Source of the DNA: Candidatus Martarchaeota archaeon
GTDB lineage: Archaea; Micrarchaeota; Micrarchaeia; Micrarchaeales; Micrarchaeaceae
Length of the DNA stretch: 23,501 nucleotides
Assembly: GCA_023485745.1 (NCBI GenBank)
Contig: JAMCZL010000043.1
Span: 1-23,501 of the forward strand
Direction: 5' to 3'
Every line of letters begins with the position of its first letter. The stretch's first letter is position 1. Positions 1-6,873 of this stretch are shown here, piece by piece. The position numbers and the translations under genes were made by a program. The notes below the pieces were generated by a model. The model was not told where the DNA came from. It saw nothing but the letters and a program-made list of their open reading frames with translations, and did no database searches.

Positions 1-607
1 CCTTTATTTTGCTTGGATCCACCTTAAAATAGTTGAATGCCTCTGCAATTTTGAAAGATGCGCGGTTCAACCCTATGTCTTTGTCGTCCACGTTTGAGGG
101 TCTGAACCAGTCTATTATTTTTGGTCTCTCGGATTCCCCTGCCGTACTTTTTCCGATAAATATTCTATCCTCTAAAAAAACAATGAATATTGCTATTTCT
201 GGTTTTTTTAAATCTGCGATGAACCCCATCCGTTCCATTTCGGTGCCGACTGCTACTTCTATGTCCTTGGCCCTTTCTGCCAACCCGGATCCGTATTTTT
301 TTACGTAGATTTTAAACCTTTTGCTTTTATCCACTACTTCTGATACGGATTTGGCTACATCTGCAAAGTTCTTGCTAAACGCGATTGCTTTATCTATTTT
401 GACCACAAAATCAAAAAATTCGAAATCTTCGGGAACCAAATCCGGGCCGGTCTTTGGGCTGCCTTTTGAGTTTACTAGGAAAACCTCATGGCCATAGATG
501 CGTTCTATGCTGTCGGTGTCAATCAGCGCAGATTTGTGTAATTCATCTATGGCGGACTTGAAAAACCGTTTGTCGCATATTGCTAGATATTGCGCCAGAC
601 CAACCAC
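1..607 (-). CDS. THUMP domain plus FtsJ-like RNA methyltransferase, N-terminal part (cut by window edge)
   Basis: About 202 codons are visible before the window ends; the gene continues to the left. The GTG start at 607 follows an in-frame TGA and sits 3 nt after the upstream kinase stop, with GGAGGT lying in the last codons of that gene, so translation is probably coupled. A segment around residues 110-155 (ending near EIAIFIVFLEDRIFIGKS) looks like the end of a THUMP RNA-binding domain. It is followed by LNRASFKIAEAF, which resembles the first motif of FtsJ/RlmM 2'-O-methyltransferases (SRA.FKL.EA); Lys186 would be the first residue of the K-D-K-E catalytic set. The SAM-binding motif should lie just outside the window. 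Likely role: rRNA or tRNA ribose methylation. A Trm11/TrmG10-type base methyltransferase is the alternative. Confidence 0.55.
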   Translation of the reverse strand, partial: MVGLAQYLAICDKRFFKSAIDELHKSALIDTDSIERIYGHEVFLVNSKGSPKTGPDLVPEDFEFFDFVVKIDKAIAFSKNFADVAKSVSEVVDKSKRFKIYVKKYGSGLAERAKDIEVAVGTEMERMGFIADLKKPEIAIFIVFLEDRIFIGKSTAGESERPKIIDWFRPSNVDDKDIGLNRASFKIAEAFNYFKVDPSKIK

Positions 608-610
608 TTT

Positions 611-1156
611 TCAGTAGGACCTCCCATCCATTGATTGTATGTACTCCTTTATTTTTCTGGCTGACTCTTCTGGCGTATACCTTCCCGTATCTAGGGTAAG
701 GCTTTTTACAAAGCTAATGGCTGATTTGAGATCGTTTTTTGATGTCAATTCCTTAAATTCACCGGTATTCTTTATTTTAGAGTACTTGCTGCGGCTGCGG
801 CCTTTTATCCTTTCCAGAAGCTTTTTGTCGCTGCAGTGCAGCCTTACAAAGACTATCTCGCCGCCGTAGCTTTCTATAATCCGCATGAGCTTCCGGATAT
901 ATTTGTCATCATAGTCTTTGCGGTATACCAATGTGAATATTGTATTGATACCGTCTTTGGCTGCGCTTTCAAGCATTTCATATCTGAATTTTATGACAAG
1001 CCTGTTGAATGTCTTGCTGCCGAACTCGAATATGCTTTTTACGAATTCTATGGAAAGGTGGTTATGAAAAAGCTTGTAGCCGGTCATCTTTGCGAGTTTG
1101 GATGCAACGGTCAGCTTTCCTACGCCCGGCGGGCCGTATATTAACACCAGTTTCAT
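611..1156 (-). CDS. Small P-loop kinase (AAA_33/shikimate-kinase-like)
   Basis: The 181-residue protein opens directly into a Walker A motif (IYGPPGVGKLT, residues 6-16), as in small kinases of the adenylate/shikimate kinase fold. It continues with GYKLFHNHL, typical of the uncharacterised AAA_33-like kinase group, and a later basic stretch (ERIKGRSRSKYSK) that could be a lid. An in-frame upstream extension to 1222 runs into the tRNA-Ala gene, so I chose the ATG at 1156, preceded by GGTG 3 nt upstream. The substrate cannot be told from sequence; a small molecule or nucleotide is likely. It lies between tRNA-Ala and the THUMP-methyltransferase gene and is probably co-transcribed with both. Confidence 0.7.
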   Translation of the reverse strand: MKLVLIYGPPGVGKLTVASKLAKMTGYKLFHNHLSIEFVKSIFEFGSKTFNRLVIKFRYEMLESAAKDGINTIFTLVYRKDYDDKYIRKLMRIIESYGGEIVFVRLHCSDKKLLERIKGRSRSKYSKIKNTGEFKELTSKNDLKSAISFVKSLTLDTGRYTPEESARKIKEYIQSMDGRSY

Positions 1157-1201
1157 AGACACCACAAAAATTGCTGACCGGTATTTAATTTGCATGTTTA
1201 A

Positions 1202-1273
1202 TGGACCCAGCGGGATTCGCACCCGCGGCCTTCCGCTTGCAAAGCGGACGCTCTACTCCTGAGCCATGGGCCC
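1202..1273 (-). tRNA. tRNA-Ala (anticodon TGC)
   Basis: The 72-nt cloverleaf reads on the minus strand: acceptor GGGCCCA/TGGGTCC, D stem GCTC/GAGC, anticodon stem TCCGC/GCGGA with loop TTTGCAA, T stem GCGGG/CCCGC, discriminator A. It has G3-U70, the alanine identity pair. CCA is not encoded and there is no intron. Two oddities: the D loop has only 7 nt (AGGAGTA), and the T loop is TGCGAAT, with G where nearly all tRNAs have U55. The gene starts 4 nt after the stop of the lysine-rich gene, so it is probably processed from a longer transcript. Confidence 0.93.
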
Positions 1274-1277
1274 ATCG

Positions 1278-1682
1278 CTATTTTTTATGCTTTTTCATTG
1301 GTTGCCTGGCTTTTTGACGGGCCGATTTTTTGGGCAGGGGTTTCTTTTTCTTGATTGATGCCTTTTTTGGTGCGGTCTTCTTGGTTATCTTGATTCCGGT
1401 CTTGCCCTTCACCGCCTTTACGCTTCTTTGCACCTTGCTTGACGAGTTTACAGAAGTCAGGCGCTCTATGGTCTCAAGCTCTTTTGGGCTTATGGTTTCC
1501 TTGTCAAGCTCGCTAAGTATATTGTCAGCGACGTTGCTATTTATTGTCTCAGAATCCTTTGATGGATTCGACAGGAATGCATTCTCCATAGTGTTCTTCT
1601 TCAGCAGCGTGTCGAGGTCCTTCAGCATTTTTATTTCCTCAATCTCCTTGCGTATTTTTTTAGGGTCCTTTTTTGATGACAT
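1278..1682 (-). CDS. Lysine-rich small basic protein, function unknown
   Basis: This 134-residue ORF starts at ATG 1682 with GGTG 5 nt upstream, which supports real translation. The first half is charged and probably helical (MSSKKDPKKIRKEIEEIKML). The second half, from about residue 85, is extremely rich in Lys, Ala and Pro (repeated KK, PKK, KSARQKARQ) and ends in MKKHKK. No known domain is recognised. The tail resembles nucleic-acid-binding tails of ribosomal or chromatin proteins, so RNA or DNA binding is a reasonable but untested guess. It sits between the aCPSF2-like RNase gene and tRNA-Ala in a minus-strand run of RNA-related genes. Confidence 0.6.
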   Translation of the reverse strand: MSSKKDPKKIRKEIEEIKMLKDLDTLLKKNTMENAFLSNPSKDSETINSNVADNILSELDKETISPKELETIERLTSVNSSSKVQRSVKAVKGKTGIKITKKTAPKKASIKKKKPLPKKSARQKARQPMKKHKK

Positions 1683-1788
1683 TTAGACACCTGCGCATCC
1701 TTTTTTATTTTAGCCCAATCATTTTTATGCTTTACTATAAATAGCGCAGAGCGGCTTTCAAATGCCGCTTTGCCGATGTTGTCCGAAT

Positions 1789-3099
1789 TCATATAGAGTA
1801 TTCGTGGCCTAGCTCCGGGATTTCGGTCTCGAAGCGCTTAGAAAGTTCTTCCTTCAGGGACAGGGCTTTTGAATATTCCCCGTGCACTATGAATATCTTT
1901 TTAATCCCTGCTATCCTCTGCGGTATCTGTTCAAGCTGCTTTCTGTCGGCGTGCGCAGAAAGATGGTGCATTTCTATGCCCATCTCTATTTTTATCCTCT
2001 TGCCGTCTATTTCTATCGACTTCTCCCCGTCCTGCAGCTGCCTTCCGATGGTCCCTTCAGCCTGGTATCCCACCAGAATAAGTTTGTTTAGTGAATTCCC
2101 GGCCATTTTCTGAAGATAAAAAGTTATTGGCCCGCCGGTTATCATACCGCTCGTGGTTACTATTATTGAACTTTCATCGCTTGCAACTATGGCATTCCTT
2201 GTGCCCTTTTTCTCAACAGGGACAAAGTTTGGGCTTTTGAACGGATCGAAGTCGCTCATCAGTATCCTGCTTTGCAGCTCCTTTCTGCAGTATATTACGT
2301 TGTGCCTGTGTATCCTTAAGGCCTTGTTTATCATTCCGTCCACATATATGGGCACTTTAGGTATCGCCCCGGAATTTATATAGTCGTCGATTGACAGAAG
2401 GACTTCTTGAGCCCTGCCTACCGCAAAGCTCGGTATGACCACCTTGCCCCCGTTTTTTATCGTGTCTTTTATCCCATAGACAAGGCTTTTTAGTATGCTT
2501 ACTTCGCTTTCGAATATGTCGGTTTTGCCTCCGTATGTACTCTCCGTGATGAGTACGTCCCCGCTGAGGTTTTTGAGGTCCGCGCCGTTGAGCAATTTGG
2601 TTTTTGCCAGGTTTATGTCTCCGGTGTATACCAGCGTGTTTTTCCCATCAGTTACACGTATGAGCGCGCTGCCAAGGATGTGTCCGGCGGGTATGAAAGT
2701 TATCTTAAGGTCCTTTATTGATACCTCTCTTTTGTATTCTACTGCCCTCTGGTGCTTCAGCATTTCTGAAAGCCCTTTCTTGGACACGTTTGAAGGCTCC
2801 GAAATGCGCATATAGTCGCTTATTAGAACCTGCATTAGCTCTAATGTAGGCTTGGTGGCATACAACTCCCCACGGTATTCTGCGCTGTATATGTGAGGTA
2901 CATACCCGCAGTGGTCCAGATGCGCGTGCGATATGAATACTGCATCGATATTCCTGAGCTCTTCGTCAGTTATTTTTGGAAACTGGTCTTCGCTGCCCAG
3001 CTTCACCCCAGCATCAAGCAGTATTTTTGTAGAGCCGCTCTCCACCATAATGCAGCTTCTACCAACCTCTCTTGCTGCGCCGAAAAATTTTAATTTCAA
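1789..3099 (-). CDS. aCPSF2-like beta-CASP metallo-beta-lactamase ribonuclease
   Basis: The 436-residue protein is a complete beta-CASP nuclease. It has the metal-binding HAHLDH motif near residue 58, PAGHILGSA near 137, TGDI near 159, motif A TESTYG near 185, motif B HHLSAHAD near 379 and motif C VHGE near 405. There is no N-terminal KH region, so it matches the shorter aCPSF2 type rather than KH-containing aCPSF1. An RNase J-like 5'-3' exonuclease is the close alternative. These zinc enzymes cleave or trim RNA in 3'-end processing and decay. The start is TTG at 3099, preceded by GGTG and five T; it lies 15 nt after the coiled-coil gene, suggesting one transcript. Confidence 0.88.
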   Translation of the reverse strand: MKLKFFGAAREVGRSCIMVESGSTKILLDAGVKLGSEDQFPKITDEELRNIDAVFISHAHLDHCGYVPHIYSAEYRGELYATKPTLELMQVLISDYMRISEPSNVSKKGLSEMLKHQRAVEYKREVSIKDLKITFIPAGHILGSALIRVTDGKNTLVYTGDINLAKTKLLNGADLKNLSGDVLITESTYGGKTDIFESEVSILKSLVYGIKDTIKNGGKVVIPSFAVGRAQEVLLSIDDYINSGAIPKVPIYVDGMINKALRIHRHNVIYCRKELQSRILMSDFDPFKSPNFVPVEKKGTRNAIVASDESSIIVTTSGMITGGPITFYLQKMAGNSLNKLILVGYQAEGTIGRQLQDGEKSIEIDGKRIKIEMGIEMHHLSAHADRKQLEQIPQRIAGIKKIFIVHGEYSKALSLKEELSKRFETEIPELGHEYSI

Positions 3100-3114
3100 A
3101 AAAACACCAGAGCA

Positions 3115-3723
3115 CTATTCTGAAGGGCTTGACGCGCCGTTTTTGCTTTCTTTCTTCCTTATAACGGCTATGTCCTCCAGGTTTATCTCGTTTTGTGGCG
3201 GAGCGGCCTGCGACTTTTGGCGCATCCTCTCACGATCCCTTTCCCTGCGCTCATTTATTCCGAGAATCCTTTTCAGTGACCTGTAAAGCTCATCGAGCTT
3301 CACATCGGTTTCCTCTATGAGCTTATTCTTTTCTGATATCAATTTGCTGTACTCTTCCAGATCTCCTTTTATGTACTCGATTTTCTTCTGCAGCTTTATG
3401 AACTTATAGTAGTCTTCGAGTTCGGCATTTATCTCGTTTATTTTTCTTACCATTTCCCGCTCTTCGTTTAGCGATACTCTGGCCCGTGTAGAAAGGTTGA
3501 ACTCTAATTCGTTTTTCATCCTTTTCAGCGCACCGGACTTTTTGTTGTTCATTGTGGCCTTGGCACTTTCGACAAACTTGCTTATCGCGTTGAATTCGGC
3601 TTCTTTATAATAGGCCTTTTTGCGGTACCGCTTGACTTCGCTTATCATTTCCAGGCGCTGCTTCCTTATTTCGTCGATTTTCTTTTTTACCTCCTCTGCG
3701 TCCTTGTTGTTTGATTCCTTCAC
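3115..3723 (-). CDS. Archaeal coiled-coil protein (COG1340-like)
   Basis: The 202-residue ORF from GTG 3723 is almost entirely charged helix (EEVKKKIDEIRKQRLEM). It contains a segment near residues 65-105 (NELEFNLSTRARVSLNEEREMVRKINEINAEL) that resembles the LE...T..L..EEE..LV.KI.ELE signature of uncharacterised archaeal coiled-coil proteins of COG1340. The final 40 residues are low complexity. No ribosome-binding site precedes the GTG, and the same frame is open well upstream, so the annotated start is probably not the real N-terminus. Function is unknown; the family is SMC-like in appearance only. The gene lies between the glycosyltransferase and the RNase. Confidence 0.7.
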   Translation of the reverse strand: MKESNNKDAEEVKKKIDEIRKQRLEMISEVKRYRKKAYYKEAEFNAISKFVESAKATMNNKKSGALKRMKNELEFNLSTRARVSLNEEREMVRKINEINAELEDYYKFIKLQKKIEYIKGDLEEYSKLISEKNKLIEETDVKLDELYRSLKRILGINERRERDRERMRQKSQAAPPQNEINLEDIAVIRKKESKNGASSPSE

Positions 3724-3901
3724 GAGATCGTTAAGTGATTTTTTTGCAGGGGGTTTTGGCGATTCCTGTTCGGATGTTGGAGCAGCATTTTCCTGTATTT
3801 GGGCTACCGTTGCCTTTTCAAGAGCGGGTCCTGCGGCTTGCTCATTTTCTATTTTATTTGCCTCGTTCAGTAAATCGCCTGCTTGATTTCTTAATTTCCA
3901 T
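3724..3901 (-). other. Probable N-terminal coding extension of the coiled-coil gene lacking a normal start
   Basis: The coiled-coil frame stays open upstream of 3723 through a Glu/Ala/Pro/Lys-rich stretch (e.g. NQAGDLLNEANKIENEQ, ending KKSLNDLV) that looks like real protein. It holds no ATG, GTG or TTG. An ATG at 3901, overlapping the glycosyltransferase stop, is one frame off: it reads MEIKKSSRRF and stops after 15 codons. A +1 shift near the AAGAAA run would join it to the long frame. The alternatives are a rare start (CTG at 3870 or ATA at 3852), an indel, or a sequence error. Confidence 0.5.
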
Positions 3902-5063
3902 TTTTGTCTAAAAGCGTCTTGTAGACTTCAAGTAATTTGTCGGTTGACTTCTCAACAGAATACATTTTTGCAGTATCTGTCATTTTCTTATAGTAACCGA
4001 GGTTATTTATAACCTTTTCTATTTTATGTGCACAGTCATCTCCATTTTTTGGAGCGAACTTTTCCCCGTTTTTGCCGTTTATTATTATCTCCTTCAGGGC
4101 CAGGTAATCGGCACCAACAACAGGCACCCCGGATGCCATCGCCTCCAGCGACACGATGCCCTGAGTCTCAAATGTCGAGGGCATGCAGAATACGTCTGCG
4201 GCTGCATAGTAACGGGGCAGCTCCCTTTCGTCAACAAAGCCTGAAAAATGCACAATATCGGCAAGGCCGTACTTTGCAGCCGTATTCTTGTAATAATCCA
4301 GCATCGGACCGGTTCCTGCGATGAGAAACCTGTATATTTGCTTCTTCTTCAATATTTTGGCGGCTTTGAGCATTACTTCTATGTTCTTTTCCACGCTTAT
4401 CCTTCCTACATAGAGCACAAGCTTTTCCCTTTCCGATTTTAAGTATTTCCGGCGTATTTTCTCTCCGTTGACGCTTGGATTGAACTTCTTGGTATCTACA
4501 CTGTTGGGTACCACGTACGCATTGCCTATGGAGTGCCTGCTAAGGAGGTTCTTTATCGATGTGCTTGGCGCTATGACTCCGTTGCACTTGCCGTAAAAGA
4601 ACTTTGCGTATGGCCATGATGATTTTATCAGGAACCTCTGCACCACCTTGTTGGACGTGGTATACTGTTTTATTACCTCGCTCCTGGTAAATAATGTGTG
4701 AAACGACCCGACGGTCGGAGTCTTGTTGAGCTTGGCATACAAGAGTCCGTACATGCCTACAGTAAAGGGCGTATGCAGGTGCGTTATGTCGAATTTCGAA
4801 AAGCCAAACTTTATCGAAGCAATAAAAGGCATCCATGCGAGGTTGTATTGGGGGTATTTCCTGAACTTTATGCTTGGCAGTATTATTATCCTGTCGCTTT
4901 TTTTAACTGCGGCCCTGGTTCTTGAGTCGCCGCTTGCAATTATGAAGACTTCGTGGCCACGCTTCTCAAGCTCCTGCTTGAAATTCAGCATAGAGCTTAC
5001 TACACCATCGACGGATGGAAGGAAGGTGTCTGTGAAAAATTGTATTTTTAGGTGGTCCTGCAT
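3891..5063 (-). CDS. GT4-family glycosyltransferase
   Basis: The 390-residue protein has a two-domain GT-B layout. The N-terminal acceptor side begins IQFFTDTFLPSVDGVVSS with HLHTPF near residue 95. The C-terminal nucleotide-sugar side carries LYVGRISVEKNIEVML near 217, an AGTGP motif near 250 and an E-x7-E motif (ETQGIVSLE) near 304. The profile resembles glycosyltransferases that add sugars to lipid acceptors, such as diacylglycerol glucosyl- or mannosyltransferases, but donor and acceptor cannot be fixed from sequence. It acts on the cytoplasmic face of the membrane, retaining mechanism expected. It starts at ATG 5063, 22 nt after uL15, and its stop overlaps the ATG at 3901. Confidence 0.85.
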   Translation of the reverse strand: MQDHLKIQFFTDTFLPSVDGVVSSMLNFKQELEKRGHEVFIIASGDSRTRAAVKKSDRIIILPSIKFRKYPQYNLAWMPFIASIKFGFSKFDITHLHTPFTVGMYGLLYAKLNKTPTVGSFHTLFTRSEVIKQYTTSNKVVQRFLIKSSWPYAKFFYGKCNGVIAPSTSIKNLLSRHSIGNAYVVPNSVDTKKFNPSVNGEKIRRKYLKSEREKLVLYVGRISVEKNIEVMLKAAKILKKKQIYRFLIAGTGPMLDYYKNTAAKYGLADIVHFSGFVDERELPRYYAAADVFCMPSTFETQGIVSLEAMASGVPVVGADYLALKEIIINGKNGEKFAPKNGDDCAHKIEKVINNLGYYKKMTDTAKMYSVEKSTDKLLEVYKTLLDKNGN

Positions 5064-5085
5064 GTATAAACCTTAACAGGCCATA

Positions 5086-5481
5086 TTATATTTTTATGGC
5101 TTCTCCATGCGACGCCTTAATTTTTTCTTCCGCTTTTTTGGTAAAGGAAGTTGCCTTTATTTTCATTCCGTTCGCCGGATTTCCATTGCTGAGTACCTTG
5201 TAGTTGCGGAATTCGAACTCTGTTTTGCCTTCGGCCGCCGAAATCCGGCCTATTTGCTCCAACGTGATATATTTGAGTTTTTTACTCTTCCAGACCGTAA
5301 AACCCTTTTTCCTGAGCAGCTCTGGATGCTTTGCTGTCATTCTGGTGAATTTGTGCTTTCTCACGCCAGCATTTCCTACCCCTCCGCGATCTCCGGCGCC
5401 CCTGGCATTCTTTATGTTGCCAGCGCCCCAGCGCCTAGTTCCGAAGTATTTCCTGTTCCTCTTTTCTTTTCTAACTACCAT
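5086..5481 (-). CDS. rpl15p: 50S ribosomal protein uL15 (L15/L27a)
   Basis: The 131-residue protein has the uL15 N-terminus of basic and glycine-rich residues (RKYFGTRRWGAGNIKNARGAG, DRGGVGNAG) that threads into 23S rRNA. The globular C-terminal half is AEGKTEFEFRNYKVLSNG..MKIKATSFTKKAEEKI. It is slightly shorter than usual for archaea (about 145). The start ATG overlaps the uL30 stop by one base (TGATG) and is preceded by GATGAT, so the pair is translationally coupled. In most archaea secY follows uL15 in the spc operon; here a glycosyltransferase follows. Confidence 0.9.
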   Translation of the reverse strand: MVVRKEKRNRKYFGTRRWGAGNIKNARGAGDRGGVGNAGVRKHKFTRMTAKHPELLRKKGFTVWKSKKLKYITLEQIGRISAAEGKTEFEFRNYKVLSNGNPANGMKIKATSFTKKAEEKIKASHGEAIKI

Positions 5482-5885
5482 CAGATCATCCTTCCTATGA
5501 GTTTATTTATCTCTGGGCCCTGGTATCCAAGCGAACCGCCTTGATTGAAGCCCAGCTTGGTGCTTTTGTATCCGTGCCTCGGCGGGTGCAGCCTGAAGGG
5601 CAGTTTCTCCTTTATTTTAGTTATTTCCATGTCTTCCGGCTTTGGATCCTTTATACCTACGTATTTGGAAAACAGCTTCTTCATAGTAGGTTCGTCTATT
5701 TCCCCATATGCGATGTAGTTGCTGCATTTCTTAAGCATGCCATTATACGATGGGGATGGCTTTATTATTACGCAGTTGCTTACCCGTTTGAGGCGCAGCC
5801 TGTCCAATGTATCGTTAATTGTGCCGCGAACGTTTACTCTGCCACGAATTCTGACTGCAACTATGAGCTTATTTTCCTCTGCCAT
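5481..5885 (-). CDS. rpl30p: 50S ribosomal protein uL30
   Basis: The 134-residue protein matches the long archaeal uL30. It opens with a ferredoxin-like core (LIVAVRIRGRVNVRGTINDTLDRLRLKRVSNCVII) and ends in the archaeal/eukaryotic extension (PFRLHPPRHGYKSTKLGFNQGGSLGYQG), which contacts 5S/23S rRNA. The ATG at 5885 (MAEENK) is chosen over the upstream ATG at 5894 because family members begin close to this point. It is coupled to uL15 by a TGATG overlap. An AT-rich promoter-like region lies upstream, and rps5 is absent, so the usual spc gene order is broken here. Confidence 0.9.
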   Translation of the reverse strand: MAEENKLIVAVRIRGRVNVRGTINDTLDRLRLKRVSNCVIIKPSPSYNGMLKKCSNYIAYGEIDEPTMKKLFSKYVGIKDPKPEDMEITKIKEKLPFRLHPPRHGYKSTKLGFNQGGSLGYQGPEINKLIGRMI

Positions 5886-6122
5886 ATTGAACATCTCGGA
5901 ATAAATAGATATCCTAGTTGTTTAGCCTAATCAATATTTTTAATACTTTTTAATTTTTTACATTAAAATTTTTCTTTGATTAAGGGTTGTGCATATCCTA
6001 TTAAATCCTTAGATATAAATTTCTTGCTATTTGCTATTTGGGCTGTGGGCTTTTTAATTTCGGCTTGGTCCTCTTTCAGATAGATATTGGGGTGCTATTA
6101 GTCTTCTGGCCCTTCGGAGTAC
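5886..6122 (-). promoter_or_regulatory. Intergenic region with likely uL30-uL15 promoter
   Basis: This 237-nt gap lies between the XPF stop and uL30. On the minus strand an AT-rich stretch around 5935-5965, with TATA-like TTAAAAAGTATTAAAAATA, is placed to drive uL30. The rest (about 5970-6122) shows no ORF with family resemblance, no tRNA fold and no clear C/D box. Confidence 0.4.
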
Positions 6123-6764
6123 TTAGAATTCATTATCTCGAATATTTTTTTCTGCCTTTTTGGGGCCTATTTTGTCAACGCAGCGAAGCTCCTCGACAGT
6201 CGCTTCAGAAATCGCTTTTATGCTGCCGAAACGCAACAGCAGCGACCTGGCGATTTTTGGGCCTATCTCTGGAATGTTTCCTATTATATACTCCTGAAAT
6301 TGCGCATTGGTGCGAGCCCGCCTTCCTCTTTTTGGCGACACCTGCGGCCATTCTGTTGTTTGCTCCCATTTGGCCAGCATATACAGCAGGTCTGCGGTTT
6401 CCTCTGCATCCCTTGAAAACATAAACGGTATCCCGTATCTGACGTACAGCGATAATACGGCTCCGGACACCACCTTCCTCTCGAGCCGTATCTTAGATAC
6501 ATCGCCCTCTACAATGACAAGCGGCTTTTCGTATGCGGCTTTCAGCCTTTCGGACTGATCGAATATTCTTCCGCTTATTACTGAGCTCTCCAGGTCATGG
6601 ACTGTTTTGCGTTCCACACACACCTTTTCAGATATCAGGTAGTCCCCGATTTCCAAGGTTTTCATTTCAATGCCTGCATGCTGGGCTAGGCGTGAGAGGA
6701 GTTCTTTGTTTCTCTCTCTTCGGTCTACGATTATGGTGGGCTTGTCCTGCATATTGTCTGCCAT
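6123..6764 (-). CDS. xpf: XPF/ERCC4-family structure-specific DNA endonuclease (nuclease-only form)
   Basis: The 213-residue protein begins with the ERCC4 nuclease fold: PTIIVDRRERNKELL near residue 9, then GDYL..EKVCVERKTVHDLESS, containing the catalytic GD-xn-ERKxxxD signature around residues 41-58. After a short linker a tandem helix-hairpin-helix domain follows (GNIPEIGPKIARSLLLRFGSIKAI, then VDKIGPKKAEKNI). It lacks the helicase domain of euryarchaeal Hef, like the short crenarchaeal XPF that acts as a dimer with PCNA. It cleaves branched DNA at 3' flaps and stalled forks. No clear PCNA-binding tail is seen. An AT-rich element about 25-30 nt before ATG 6764 and no ribosome-binding site suggest a leaderless mRNA. 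Confidence 0.9.
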   Translation of the reverse strand: MADNMQDKPTIIVDRRERNKELLSRLAQHAGIEMKTLEIGDYLISEKVCVERKTVHDLESSVISGRIFDQSERLKAAYEKPLVIVEGDVSKIRLERKVVSGAVLSLYVRYGIPFMFSRDAEETADLLYMLAKWEQTTEWPQVSPKRGRRARTNAQFQEYIIGNIPEIGPKIARSLLLRFGSIKAISEATVEELRCVDKIGPKKAEKNIRDNEF

Positions 6765-6873
6765 TTGAGCTTAAAGGCATAAAAATTTAATTTTATGACT
6801 GCAAGTATAACTTTGACTTTGTTTTAACGAATGGAATGTTTGACATGCAAATAACAGATAATATGTGCTTTTG
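6765..6873. promoter_or_regulatory. Divergent promoter region (xpf and flippase)
   Basis: A 109-nt AT-rich spacer separates divergent genes. AAAATTTAATTTTA near 6781-6795 is a TATA-like element well placed for leaderless xpf transcription. A separate element for the flippase is less clear. No ribosome-binding site is seen at either start. Confidence 0.35.

Noticed and set aside
4028..4324. 98-codon plus-strand ORF inside the glycosyltransferase
   Set aside because: It is an antisense shadow across the conserved E-x7-E region of a clear GT4 gene.
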